Shown: positions 1 to 6,879, numbered from the stretch's first letter. The stretch is 8,327 bases of DNA from Bacteroidota bacterium (GCA_030631445.1 DAOVLD010000060.1:1-8327); one strand, 5' to 3'. Numbers and translations: made by a program. Notes: a model not told the origin generated them from the sequence alone.

Positions 1-139
1 CCCCGTATGCTTTAGGAACGACAAAAGTGACATCAACATCCTTGATCCTGGAAAGTCCTTTTGTCAATCCATAACTGGCAGTTCCTAATCCGCCTGAAAT
101 ATGTGGAGGGAATTCCCAACCAAACATTAAAACTTTCAT
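1..139 (-). CDS. Glycosyltransferase family 4 (glycogen synthase-like), N-terminal fragment
   Basis: Reading the minus strand from the ATG at 137-139 gives 46 codons that continue past the left edge, so only the N-terminus is present. The peptide opens MKVLMFGWEFPPHISGGLGT, the classic start of a GT-B fold glycosyltransferase: a first beta strand, then a WEFPP..SGGLG glycine-rich loop that in GT4/GT5 enzymes lies at the sugar-nucleotide site. It continues into TFVVPKAYG, the usual second beta strand. In Bacteroidota, proteins with this start are annotated as glycosyltransferases or glycogen synthases and commonly sit beside the glycogen debranching gene, as here. It begins 70 bp downstream of that gene on the same strand, and I see no clear promoter or terminator between them, so the two are probably one operon. 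The exact acceptor and donor cannot be judged from this fragment. Confidence 0.85.
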   Translation of the reverse strand, partial: MKVLMFGWEFPPHISGGLGTASYGLTKGLSRIKDVDVTFVVPKAYG

Positions 140-209
140 ATATCCTGTTTTTACTACGAGCTGTGCTAAATTTTATATTATCTGTTACTGTTTCAGCGTA
201 CCAGAAAAG

Positions 210-2150
210 TCACTTGTATTTTTCAATCAATCTCATTATTCTCAATATTTCAGCAACACTCCATGCCTGTGAAATTGCTCCTTTTGGTTTATGTGGAGGA
301 TTTCCATCATAAATCTCAGAAATTGAACTAATACCATGTTCACATATAACTTCCTCAAACCCTTCAATCAATTTGCTCACGAATTCAACTCCTCTTTCCT
401 TATATATTTTTAAATAACCTTCACAAAAGTGGCCCAGCAACCATGGCCAGACTGTTCCCTGATGATACGCCTTATCTCTTTGTTCCTGATTTCCTTCATA
501 TACACCTTTATAATCTGGTGATTTTGGTGATAAGGTCCGTAACCCCCTGGGAGTCATCAGCTCTTTTTTAATTCTCTTTAATACCTGTTCTTTAATTTCA
601 TCATTTAAAGGACTGTATTTTAATGAAACAGCAAACACCTGATTTGGTCTTACAGAAAGATCTTTATATTCACCATCAACATAATCTGCGAGGTAAGATT
701 TTTCCGGACAATAAAAAGTTTCTAAAAATGATTCCCTTATTATCTCAGGAATATTTTTCCATGATTCAATAAATTTTTCATCCTTTGCTTTTTCGGCAAG
801 CTCAAGGCTAAACATTACAGCATTATACCACAATGCATTTATTTCAACGGCATATCCTTTCCTCTGCGTTACAGGTTTTCCATCTACAATCGCGTCCATC
901 CAGGTCAAAGCTTTTCCCTCTTCACCTGCATATACTAATCCGTTTTTCTGCATTTTAATATTAAAGCCCGTCCCGTCACGGTATGCTTTAAGGATAGATT
1001 TCAAAGCAGGTCCATATCTTTTCCAGACAGAAATATCATCGTCAATATACTCAACATATTTTTGAACAGCCCAGGAGAACCATAAAGGAGCATCCACCGA
1101 ATTATAAGACAGATCGTTTTCAGTCCCCATATTAGGAAAAAGACCTTCCTTCAACATCGAAATTTGTGTGTCCAGTACCGCTTTGCAGGTTTTGGAATCA
1201 TCTATTGAAAGGGTTAAACCCGGTAACGAAATAAAAGTATCCCGGCCCCAGGAATCAAACCATGGAAATCCTGCTATTATCTCTGTTCTTTCCTTTTTTC
1301 TTACAATAAATTGTTGTGCTGCATTGATAAGACAGTTCCTGAAATCGTTTCTGGGAACTCTCTTTTTTTCTTCAATCGTGAATTTTCTTTTCAATCCTGC
1401 CGGATTAACTTCGACTGTACTTCCTGAAAAAACAATACTTTCTCCGTTTTTTATCGCCATTTCAAAATACCCCGGCACAAAAAGATCTTCTTTATAATCA
1501 TATCCCCGGGCCTGTTCTTCCGCATATTCGATATTGTAGTACCAATCCGGTACGGGAATAAATTCTGTGTTTTTGGAAAATTGCATATGAAGATAAGGGT
1601 AATTAGCATACAATTTCGATTTTATACCATTGGTAATAAATTCAATTTTTGTATTCGCATCCATATTTGCTTTACTCAAAGAATGTGTATTTCTGAAAGC
1701 CAGAAAAGGTTTAAACCGGAGCCGGGTTTCAGAATGAGACTCCAGCAAAGTATACCTTATAAGTATCTGTTCCGTGTTCTCAACCAGTAATCTTTCTTTA
1801 CTCAATACAACTCCACCAACCCGGATAATAGTTCCGGGAATTGTTTCAGTTTCAAAATCCCTGACATATTTATGCCCTCCGGGTTCATAAATGTTTCCCT
1901 GGTATTTGTGAATCCCAATATTAAATTCTTTCCCGTGTTGAATAATAGTTACATCTAAAGAAGATAATAATACATGCTTACCGCCAATTTGTTCAACAGG
2001 ACATATTAATAAACCATGATATTTTCTTGTATTGCAACCTATAATGGTTGTGTTTGCAAATGCACCTGCCCTGTTTGACCTCAATATCTCCTTGCTGAGA
2101 GAATATTCCAGGTTAATTAATTGTTGCTTATCGAATTTCAGGTAGTTCAT
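210..2150 (-). CDS. Glycogen debranching enzyme (amylo-alpha-1,6-glucosidase, GDE_N + GDE_C)
   Basis: This 646-residue cytoplasmic enzyme is predicted to hydrolyse alpha-1,6 branch points of glycogen. It has no signal peptide. The N-terminal beta-rich GDE_N domain fills roughly residues 1-250 and carries CNTRKYHGLL at 39-48. The C-terminal (alpha/alpha)6-barrel domain (GDE_C, GH133-type) spans about 270-640 and shows the family signatures GFPWFDSWGRD (294-304), LTWMDA (415-420, whose Asp is a likely catalytic acid by family analogy), EINALWYNA (436-444), EGNQEQRDKAYHQGTVWPW (552-570) and the C-terminal SQAWSVAEILR (627-637). Length is normal for the Bacteroidetes form. The frame is open upstream to an ATG at 2222, but I chose the ATG at 2150 because family members start MxYLKFDK just before the conserved LxxEYSL..EILRSNRAGA region, and the 24 extra residues look like translated leader. 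It lies upstream of a glycosyltransferase gene, consistent with a glycogen-turnover operon. Confidence 0.93.
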   Translation of the reverse strand: MNYLKFDKQQLINLEYSLSKEILRSNRAGAFANTTIIGCNTRKYHGLLICPVEQIGGKHVLLSSLDVTIIQHGKEFNIGIHKYQGNIYEPGGHKYVRDFETETIPGTIIRVGGVVLSKERLLVENTEQILIRYTLLESHSETRLRFKPFLAFRNTHSLSKANMDANTKIEFITNGIKSKLYANYPYLHMQFSKNTEFIPVPDWYYNIEYAEEQARGYDYKEDLFVPGYFEMAIKNGESIVFSGSTVEVNPAGLKRKFTIEEKKRVPRNDFRNCLINAAQQFIVRKKERTEIIAGFPWFDSWGRDTFISLPGLTLSIDDSKTCKAVLDTQISMLKEGLFPNMGTENDLSYNSVDAPLWFSWAVQKYVEYIDDDISVWKRYGPALKSILKAYRDGTGFNIKMQKNGLVYAGEEGKALTWMDAIVDGKPVTQRKGYAVEINALWYNAVMFSLELAEKAKDEKFIESWKNIPEIIRESFLETFYCPEKSYLADYVDGEYKDLSVRPNQVFAVSLKYSPLNDEIKEQVLKRIKKELMTPRGLRTLSPKSPDYKGVYEGNQEQRDKAYHQGTVWPWLLGHFCEGYLKIYKERGVEFVSKLIEGFEEVICEHGISSISEIYDGNPPHKPKGAISQAWSVAEILRIMRLIEKYK

Positions 2151-2338
2151 AAAAACAGTCTGGTTGTTAAAATTGATAAAAATGTAATCTGTAAGTTTTG
2201 TGAAATAACAGAACGAAATCAAAATTTATAAAATGCGTACAAATGTCTGAAATAAAAATGTGTTATTCAAATGGATAGAAGTATTTATTAATAAAATAAC
2301 GTAAATAATACAGGGGGAATAAAACCACATAATTTAAT

Positions 2339-2346
2339 TATCTTCG
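2339..2346 (+). promoter_or_regulatory. Candidate Bacteroidota -7 promoter box upstream of the lipoprotein operon
   Basis: TATCTTCG, followed by CA, matches the Bacteroidota -7 consensus TAnnTTTG at all but one informative position. It lies about 100 bp before the start codon at 2449, giving a leader of roughly 95 nt. No convincing -33 TTTG is seen at the expected distance, which is common for this class. The call rests on motif match and position only. Confidence 0.4.
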
Positions 2347-2360
2347 CAGCATTAACCGAA

Positions 2361-2396
2361 AGTGTTTTATGTCCTGAAACCGGGAAATAAAACATT
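2361..2396 (+). promoter_or_regulatory. Possible leader hairpin upstream of the lipoprotein operon
   Basis: AGTGTTTTAT at 2361-2370 can pair with ATAAAACATT at 2387-2396 over ten positions (one G-U). Inside the 16-nt loop a second short stem, TCCT (2372-2375) with GGGA (2382-2385), closes a six-base loop. Given the candidate promoter at 2339, this would form near the very 5' end of the transcript, about 50 nt before the start codon. It lacks a long U-tract, so it is not a clear terminator. The outer stem is mostly A-T pairs, so chance in AT-rich DNA is a real alternative. Confidence 0.35.
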
Positions 2397-2429
2397 TTAT
2401 GAAAAATCGAAAGTTCAAAAACATTTTAT
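2389..2429 (+). repeat. Two exact copies of a 12-mer in the lipoprotein leader
   Basis: AAAACATTTTAT occurs at 2389-2400 and again at 2418-2429, 29 bp apart start to start. The first copy overlaps the 3' arm of the hairpin at 2361-2396. The second could pair with the same 5' arm (2361-2368 with 2418-2425), giving a mutually exclusive alternative fold, or the pair could be protein-binding half sites. Composition is low-complexity AT, so significance is modest. Confidence 0.4.
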
Positions 2430-2448
2430 CACTTTATAAATTGAAAAA

Positions 2449-3606
2449 ATGAAGAAAATTCTAATATTATTTATTATAGCACTATTTGCCGCCTCTTGTT
2501 CCAAAAGCGGTTATAAGATTTCCGGAACCCTGGAAAATGCCGCAGGTGTTACCCTGATTCTGGAACTGGTAAAAGCCCGGAGTCTTGAAATCGTTGATTC
2601 TGTGGTGGTTGATGCTTCAGGGCAATTTGAAATGAAAGGAGAACTGGAAAATGCTGATTATTATATATTAAAAAAAGACCTGGAAAATCTTATTACCCTG
2701 ATACTTGAACCCGGACAACAACTCACAATTACAGGAGATCTTGAGAACATTGCAAATAATTATGAGGTAACCGGTTCTGACGGGTCAAAATTGATTAAAG
2801 AGTTTCATACAAAGCTTGACGAAACATTAGACAAAATAAAAGAGCTTAACAGTATATATAATGAAAGTCTTGGCAGCCTCAATATGGCAGAGATAGTGAA
2901 GGACCTGAAGGAAAGATCTGAGAAAATACTTGAAGGACATAAAGATTATTCCACTGAATTTGTCAGAAACAATGTAGGGTCACTTGCAAGTGTGCTTGTA
3001 TTATATCAACAGATATCCCCACAATATATTCTATTTGACCCCATGGAAGATTATAAATATTTTTTCATGGTTGATTCGGCTATTTTTGATAAATACAGTC
3101 AATCAGATGCAGCTTTATCATTACATGCTCATGTAACAAATCTTAAGCAGCGAATAGAAGAAAAAAGGGAGAAAGAAGAATTGCTGAGTCCGGGATCTTT
3201 CACTCCTGAGATAGCACTTCCAACTCCTGAAGGAGATACAATAAAACTCTCCTCAACCCGGGGCAAAATAGTACTCCTCGATTTCTGGGCTGCCTGGTGC
3301 CAACCCTGCCGTACTGAAAACCCCAACCTTGTTGCTAATTATAAAACATATCATGATAAGGGCTTTGAGATATTTCAGGTTTCACTTGACCGTACACGAG
3401 ATCAATGGCTCAAAGGAATAGAGGATGACAGACTAGGAGAATGGATCCATGTAAGCGATCTTAAATACTGGAATTCAGTGGTTGTTCCGGCTTATTATAT
3501 TGATGGTATCCCCGCAAGCTTCCTGCTTGACAAAGAAGGAAAAATTATCGCAAGAAATTTAAGAGGTGAAGCTCTGAGCAATAAACTAAAAGAGATTTTT
3601 GAATGA
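2449..3606 (+). CDS. DUF4369/thioredoxin-fold lipoprotein with intact CxxC (TlpA/ResA-like thiol-disulfide oxidoreductase)
   Basis: This 385-residue envelope lipoprotein has a short hydrophobic signal peptide ending in the lipobox FAASC, with Cys17 as the lipidation site. A beta-rich DUF4369 domain covers about 22-110, then a charged helical region (about 112-245) typical of Bacteroidota members, then an AhpC/TSA-type thioredoxin fold from about 250 to the end. The redox site is FWAAWCQPC with Cys284 and Cys287. The cis-proline loop is GIPASFLLD with Pro355. By family knowledge it should reduce or shuffle disulfides of exported proteins; the partner is unknown. The start is the only ATG that leaves a proper signal peptide. 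It is the first gene of a tight rightward unit and overlaps its paralogue by ATGA (3603-3606), suggesting coupled translation. Specific substrate: not determinable. Confidence 0.9.
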   Translation: MKKILILFIIALFAASCSKSGYKISGTLENAAGVTLILELVKARSLEIVDSVVVDASGQFEMKGELENADYYILKKDLENLITLILEPGQQLTITGDLENIANNYEVTGSDGSKLIKEFHTKLDETLDKIKELNSIYNESLGSLNMAEIVKDLKERSEKILEGHKDYSTEFVRNNVGSLASVLVLYQQISPQYILFDPMEDYKYFFMVDSAIFDKYSQSDAALSLHAHVTNLKQRIEEKREKEELLSPGSFTPEIALPTPEGDTIKLSSTRGKIVLLDFWAAWCQPCRTENPNLVANYKTYHDKGFEIFQVSLDRTRDQWLKGIEDDRLGEWIHVSDLKYWNSVVVPAYYIDGIPASFLLDKEGKIIARNLRGEALSNKLKEIFE

Positions 3607-4751
3607 AAAAAATCATTCTTATCCTTCCCCTTGTAATTCTGTTTGCCTGCGGACGGAATCATATTAAAGTAAACGGGGTTATTAAAGACACTGAGAAGGA
3701 AATGATCTACCTTGACAAAATGGGCGTCGGGGAAATTGTTTCTGTTGACTCATCCGGAATTAACAAACACGGGAAATTTAATCTTAAAACAAAAGCTCCC
3801 GAATTAAATTTTTACCGTTTACGCCTTTCGGATAATAATTTTGTGACTTTACTTACAGGTCCCGGAGAAAAAATCAGGGTAACCTCAAGTAAAGAATATC
3901 TTCCTGAAAATTATGAAATAACAGGTTCAGAGAATTCTCAAAAAGTAAAACTCCTTGACAATCACCTGTTAGAAACCCGAAAAAAGCTCGATTCCCTCAC
4001 AACTATATTTAATAAACTTAATGATAAACCCGGATTTGATACAATCAGCAAAGAGCTGGACGAAGCGTACCAGAAGATTGTAAATGAACAAAGGAATTTC
4101 AATATCAGGTTTGTTCTGGAAAACCTCAACTCACTTGCCTCAATCAAAGCTTTATACCAAAAGTTTGATGAGAACACCTATGTTTTATTTAAGAACAGGG
4201 ATCTGCAATACCTTAAAATAGTTTCTGATTCATTGCAAAAAGCATATCCTGAATCGAAACATACAAAAGCACTTGTAGCAGACCTGGAAAAGGACTTGAA
4301 CCGTTATAACCAATTGCGTTTTAATCAAATAATGGAGAATTTGCCTAGAACAGCACTGGATGTTCAATTACCCAATATTAATGGAGATACGATATTATTG
4401 TCAAATCAGGGTAAATATGTTCTTTTAAGCTTCTGGTCAACCGCTTCTGAGGCATGTGTAAAGGAAAACCAGGTATTTAAATCATTACATAAAAAATATA
4501 ACCCAAAAGGATTTGAAATATACCAGGTATGTATTGACAACGATATTGCAAAGTGGGAAAAAGCAGTGAAATTTGATGAATTGCCATGGATATCTGTTAT
4601 TGACACAGATCCTGAAAGTTCAGGTGTAATCCGTATGTTCAATGTGAGGTCTGTTCCTGTTAATTATATGTTTGACAGAGAAGGAAATATTATTGGCAAG
4701 GATTTGCATGGAAGAGCTTTGAATATAAAAATGAACCAGCTTTTTGAATAA
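3603..4751 (+). CDS. DUF4369/thioredoxin-fold lipoprotein, paralogue with degenerate redox site (SxxC)
   Basis: This 382-residue lipoprotein has a signal peptide ending ILFAC, with lipidation at Cys16, and the same architecture as its upstream neighbour: DUF4369 at about 20-108, a helical linker to about 245, then a thioredoxin fold. The two proteins align along their whole length, for example NYEVTGS against NYEITGS and LRGEAL..KLKEIFE against LHGRAL..KMNQLFE, so they are a tandem duplication. Where the neighbour has AWCQPC, this one reads TASEAC: the nucleophilic Cys is Ser282, the preceding Trp is Ala281, and only the resolving Cys285 remains. The cis-Pro equivalent Pro352 (RSVPVNYMFD) is kept. 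The frame is clean over the full length, so this looks like a divergent working protein, not a pseudogene. It probably cannot catalyse standard dithiol exchange and may bind partners or assist its twin; that role is inference. Confidence 0.88.
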   Translation: MKKIILILPLVILFACGRNHIKVNGVIKDTEKEMIYLDKMGVGEIVSVDSSGINKHGKFNLKTKAPELNFYRLRLSDNNFVTLLTGPGEKIRVTSSKEYLPENYEITGSENSQKVKLLDNHLLETRKKLDSLTTIFNKLNDKPGFDTISKELDEAYQKIVNEQRNFNIRFVLENLNSLASIKALYQKFDENTYVLFKNRDLQYLKIVSDSLQKAYPESKHTKALVADLEKDLNRYNQLRFNQIMENLPRTALDVQLPNINGDTILLSNQGKYVLLSFWSTASEACVKENQVFKSLHKKYNPKGFEIYQVCIDNDIAKWEKAVKFDELPWISVIDTDPESSGVIRMFNVRSVPVNYMFDREGNIIGKDLHGRALNIKMNQLFE

Positions 4752-4769
4752 ATGCTAAACCAACTGTGA
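4752..4769 (+). other. Five-codon mini-ORF bridging the lipoprotein stop and the GTG start of lpxH
   Basis: The second lipoprotein ends with TAA at 4749-4751 and is followed at once by ATG at 4752-4754. That frame encodes MLNQL and stops at TGA 4767-4769, which overlaps the lpxH GTG (4766-4768) as GTGA. The arrangement could pass terminating ribosomes on to the weak GTG start. It may equally be chance; no ribosome-binding motif marks it. Confidence 0.3.
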
Positions 4770-5515
4770 AGCCCGGGAAAAAAATATATTTCGCATCTGA
4801 CTTCCACCTTGGATTCCCTTCTTATGAAAAAAGTTTAGAGAGGGAAAAAAAGGTTGTCAGTTGGCTTGACAGCATCCGTTCCAATGCCAGGGAGATATAT
4901 TTATTAGGGGATATTTTCGATTACTGGTTTGAGTACAAAAAGGTGGTTCCAAGGGGATTTACCCGGTTTCTGGGAAAGATTTCCGAGATCACTGACTCGG
5001 GTATCCCGGTCCATTTTTTTACCGGAAATCATGATATCTGGGTTTTTGATTATCTGCCCCGGGAGACAGGAATAATTCTGCATCGCGAACCGGTGATCAA
5101 AGAATTTAACGGATTGAAATTTTATCTCGGACACGGTGATGGATTAGGACCGGGTGACAGGAATTACAAGTTATTAAAAAAAATATTTACCTGTAATATT
5201 CTTCAATGGCTTTTTGCCAGATTACATCCAAATTTCTCAGTTTGGTTCGCTCATAAATGGTCGCATAGCAGCAGGTTTTCAAAAGTAAATGATCCGTTCA
5301 AAGGTGAAGACAAAGAATCACTTACAATTTATGCCAAAGAAATGCTCAAAACACAATTTTTCGACTATTTCATTTTTGGTCACCGGCATATTACCTTAAA
5401 TCATCAGTTAACAGACAAATCCCGTTTTATTCATCCTGGCGATTGGATTGATAATTTCAGCTACGCTGTTTTTGATGGTGAAAAAGTCGACCTGAAATTT
5501 TTTATTTCAAAATAA
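4766..5515 (+). CDS. lpxH: UDP-2,3-diacylglucosamine diphosphatase-like calcineurin phosphoesterase
   Basis: This 249-residue metallophosphoesterase is predicted to cleave UDP-2,3-diacylglucosamine to lipid X and UMP, the fourth step of lipid A synthesis, at the inner face of the cytoplasmic membrane. All metal-site motifs are present in family order: SDFHLG (Asp12, His14), LLGDIFDYWFE (Asp49), GNHD (Asn88), GHGDG (His123) and FGHRH (His206, His208). Length is close to the usual ~240-260. The start is GTG at 4766: an in-frame stop at 4745-4747 leaves no ATG upstream, and the next in-frame Met is far inside the protein. It begins 14 bp after the second lipoprotein and is likely co-transcribed with it. 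Its last 14 bp overlap the convergent DUF819 gene. Other members of this phosphoesterase group (LpxH2-like) exist with uncertain activity, so the exact substrate is family inference. Confidence 0.85.
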   Translation: MKPGKKIYFASDFHLGFPSYEKSLEREKKVVSWLDSIRSNAREIYLLGDIFDYWFEYKKVVPRGFTRFLGKISEITDSGIPVHFFTGNHDIWVFDYLPRETGIILHREPVIKEFNGLKFYLGHGDGLGPGDRNYKLLKKIFTCNILQWLFARLHPNFSVWFAHKWSHSSRFSKVNDPFKGEDKESLTIYAKEMLKTQFFDYFIFGHRHITLNHQLTDKSRFIHPGDWIDNFSYAVFDGEKVDLKFFISK

Positions 5516-6656
5516 ACGCGATCATTACTCCCAGGTAGTTACCAACAGCATAACCTGCAATTCCAACTGTTAAACCTGTGAGGATAATCTCCTTGTTCTT
5601 CAATGCAGCTGCAATAACCGGTACAAAAGGAGGAGAACAGATCAATGCACTTCCTGAGATTATTACTGTATCAGCATCAATCTTAAAAAATTTGGCTATA
5701 AATACATGCAATATATGAGATCCAAACATTGCCAGACCAACATACCAAAACAATGAAAATGAGATATTAGCTAGTTTAGTAAGATCTGCCATAGAAGAAA
5801 CCACCAGACAGAAAACCAGGATGATATACATTCCGGTCTGGAAAGTCTTTTTAATCTGTTTTATCTTTGGCACAAAGGAAAATGCTATTCCAAAAGTTGT
5901 GATAAAAAGAATGATCGCTGCAGTTGAAAAGGTTTCAGGTAACAGCATGCTTAATGCATAACTGATACCTACAATTACAATAGATAAACCAACTGCTCCC
6001 AGTAATGGTAACAATGTGCCTTTATTGAATATTCCGGTGTAATCTTCAAAATCTTCTTCAGGGTTTACTTGTGCTGAATTCGCATTACCACTGTTCAGGC
6101 TTTTAAAAGGCGGAAGAATAGTAAGGAAAACCCTTTGTCCGATAGAAAGAATGAAAACCAGGTACAATGCTCCAAGAGAAAGTTCATATGTATGAGTCAT
6201 AATGTAGAGTTCCTGATCTACTTCCAGAGCAGTTTTCATAGCGGCAAGGTTAGGAGTGCCACCGGTATAAATTCCAACAAGCATACCGGACACTTTCCAT
6301 ATTTCATCAATACTCCCCTCGAAAATGTAGTAACCTGCAAAGATCATAACAATCACCGTAAACAGGCCAATTGCCAGTGAAGTCATTGCTGTTCCTGCCA
6401 TTTTGAACCACTTCTTCACATCCATTGAGAACAAAATAAGGGGCAGGGCAATTGGGATCGTAAGATTTGTCATCAGGTTTTGATATTTATCCGCACCTTC
6501 AGGTAAAATTCCAATATTCCCGAGAATTAATCCTATTGCATAACAAATCAGTACAGCCCCTATCTTTTTCATAATGGATAATTGGGTTTCCAGATATAAA
6601 ATAATTACAGGAGCAATTACAAAAAAGATTATCATAATAATTAACTTCAGGCTCAT
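5502..6656 (-). CDS. DUF819 family polytopic membrane protein (putative transporter)
   Basis: This 384-residue very hydrophobic protein has about 12 membrane segments that fall into two halves. Segments lie near residues 4-20, 31-50, 64-78, 88-111, 121-142 and 152-178, then 213-236, 241-261, 273-289, 296-320, 330-350 and 356-382. A soluble acidic linker (about 184-212, with PEEDFEDY) joins the halves. The family signature VGIYTGGTPNLAAMKTAL (127-144) is clear, and a similar Gly/Pro-rich segment, SALICSPPFVPVIAAAL (336-352), sits at the equivalent place in the second half. No function is established for DUF819 (YjcL-type) as far as I know. The two-half layout with broken-helix motifs resembles secondary transporters of the CPA/AT group, which is inference. 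It is transcribed alone, towards lpxH, and overlaps that gene's end by 14 bp. The ATG at 6656 leaves a normal first membrane helix. Confidence 0.85.
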   Translation of the reverse strand: MSLKLIIMIIFFVIAPVIILYLETQLSIMKKIGAVLICYAIGLILGNIGILPEGADKYQNLMTNLTIPIALPLILFSMDVKKWFKMAGTAMTSLAIGLFTVIVMIFAGYYIFEGSIDEIWKVSGMLVGIYTGGTPNLAAMKTALEVDQELYIMTHTYELSLGALYLVFILSIGQRVFLTILPPFKSLNSGNANSAQVNPEEDFEDYTGIFNKGTLLPLLGAVGLSIVIVGISYALSMLLPETFSTAAIILFITTFGIAFSFVPKIKQIKKTFQTGMYIILVFCLVVSSMADLTKLANISFSLFWYVGLAMFGSHILHVFIAKFFKIDADTVIISGSALICSPPFVPVIAAALKNKEIILTGLTVGIAGYAVGNYLGVMIAFILK

Positions 6657-6879
6657 AACTCAATGATTTAGTTAATAAACAGAAAATAAGAAATCAAAAG
6701 ATAATTTGATTGGAGGAGTATTATGTAGGTAATTATTGATACTTAATATATTTTTAAAACCTCTATATTAAATAAAAAAAACAGAAAATATAGTTTATTG
6801 TTTAGAATTAATATCAATTCAATTAATTTAAGCGATTCATTTTTTTGTAATTTTCGCAAGGTTTATAAAGTTCATTAAT
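6657..6879. other. Divergent intergenic spacer between the DUF819 and SDR genes
   Basis: This 223-bp AT-rich spacer holds the promoters of two divergent genes. On the rightward side there is a -7-like box at 6848-6856. On the leftward side a near-match, TATCTTTTG (minus strand, 6703 to 6695), has one extra T compared with TAnnTTTG and lies inside the small inverted repeat ATCAAA-6-TTTGAT (6693-6710). A 12-mer AAACAGAAAATA occurs at 6677-6688 and 6779-6790. No gene or structured RNA is apparent. Confidence 0.6.
6848..6856 (+). promoter_or_regulatory. Candidate Bacteroidota -7 promoter box upstream of the SDR gene
   Basis: TAATTTTCG, followed by CA, resembles TAnnTTTG with one substitution before the G, and is close in form to the box at 2339-2346. 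It ends 23 bp before the ATG at 6880, so the leader would be short, which is usual for Bacteroidota. No clear -33 element is visible. Confidence 0.35.

Larger units (their letters stand above)
2151..2448. other. Divergent intergenic spacer with leader regions for both flanking genes
   Basis: This 298-bp, very AT-rich spacer separates the debranching gene (leftward) from the lipoprotein gene (rightward), so it should hold both promoters. For the rightward gene there is a Bacteroidota-like -7 box at 2339-2346, a possible hairpin at 2361-2396 and a repeated 12-mer. For the leftward gene I could not find a clean TAnnTTTG box on the minus strand. No coding frame with credible composition and no tRNA-like structure is visible. 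Confidence 0.7.

Noticed and set aside
61..312. 83-codon plus-strand open frame near the left edge
   Set aside because: It runs antisense across the glycosyltransferase start and the debranching enzyme C-terminus, both of which are supported by clear family motifs; its own translation has no recognisable features.
1168..1497. 109-codon plus-strand open frame inside the debranching gene
   Set aside because: It is antisense to the conserved catalytic region of the debranching enzyme and is best explained as a shadow of that coding sequence.
2151..2222. 24-codon N-terminal extension of the debranching enzyme from the ATG at 2222
   Set aside because: The extra residues precede the family-typical start (MNYLKFDK) and look like translated AT-rich leader; without an upstream promoter position this cannot be fully excluded.
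5493..5509. TGAAAT-TTTTT-ATTTCA dyad as a bidirectional terminator
   Set aside because: The stem is only six mostly A-T pairs and no U-tract follows on either strand.
6711..6728. Shine-Dalgarno-like GGAGGAG followed by ATG-TAG in the 6657-6879 spacer
   Set aside because: The frame stops immediately after the ATG, and Bacteroidota do not rely on strong Shine-Dalgarno sites; it is most likely chance.
6677..6790. 12-mer AAACAGAAAATA repeated at 6677-6688 and 6779-6790
   Set aside because: It is a low-complexity A-rich word in an AT-rich spacer, with no spacing or symmetry that suggests a mobile element or array.
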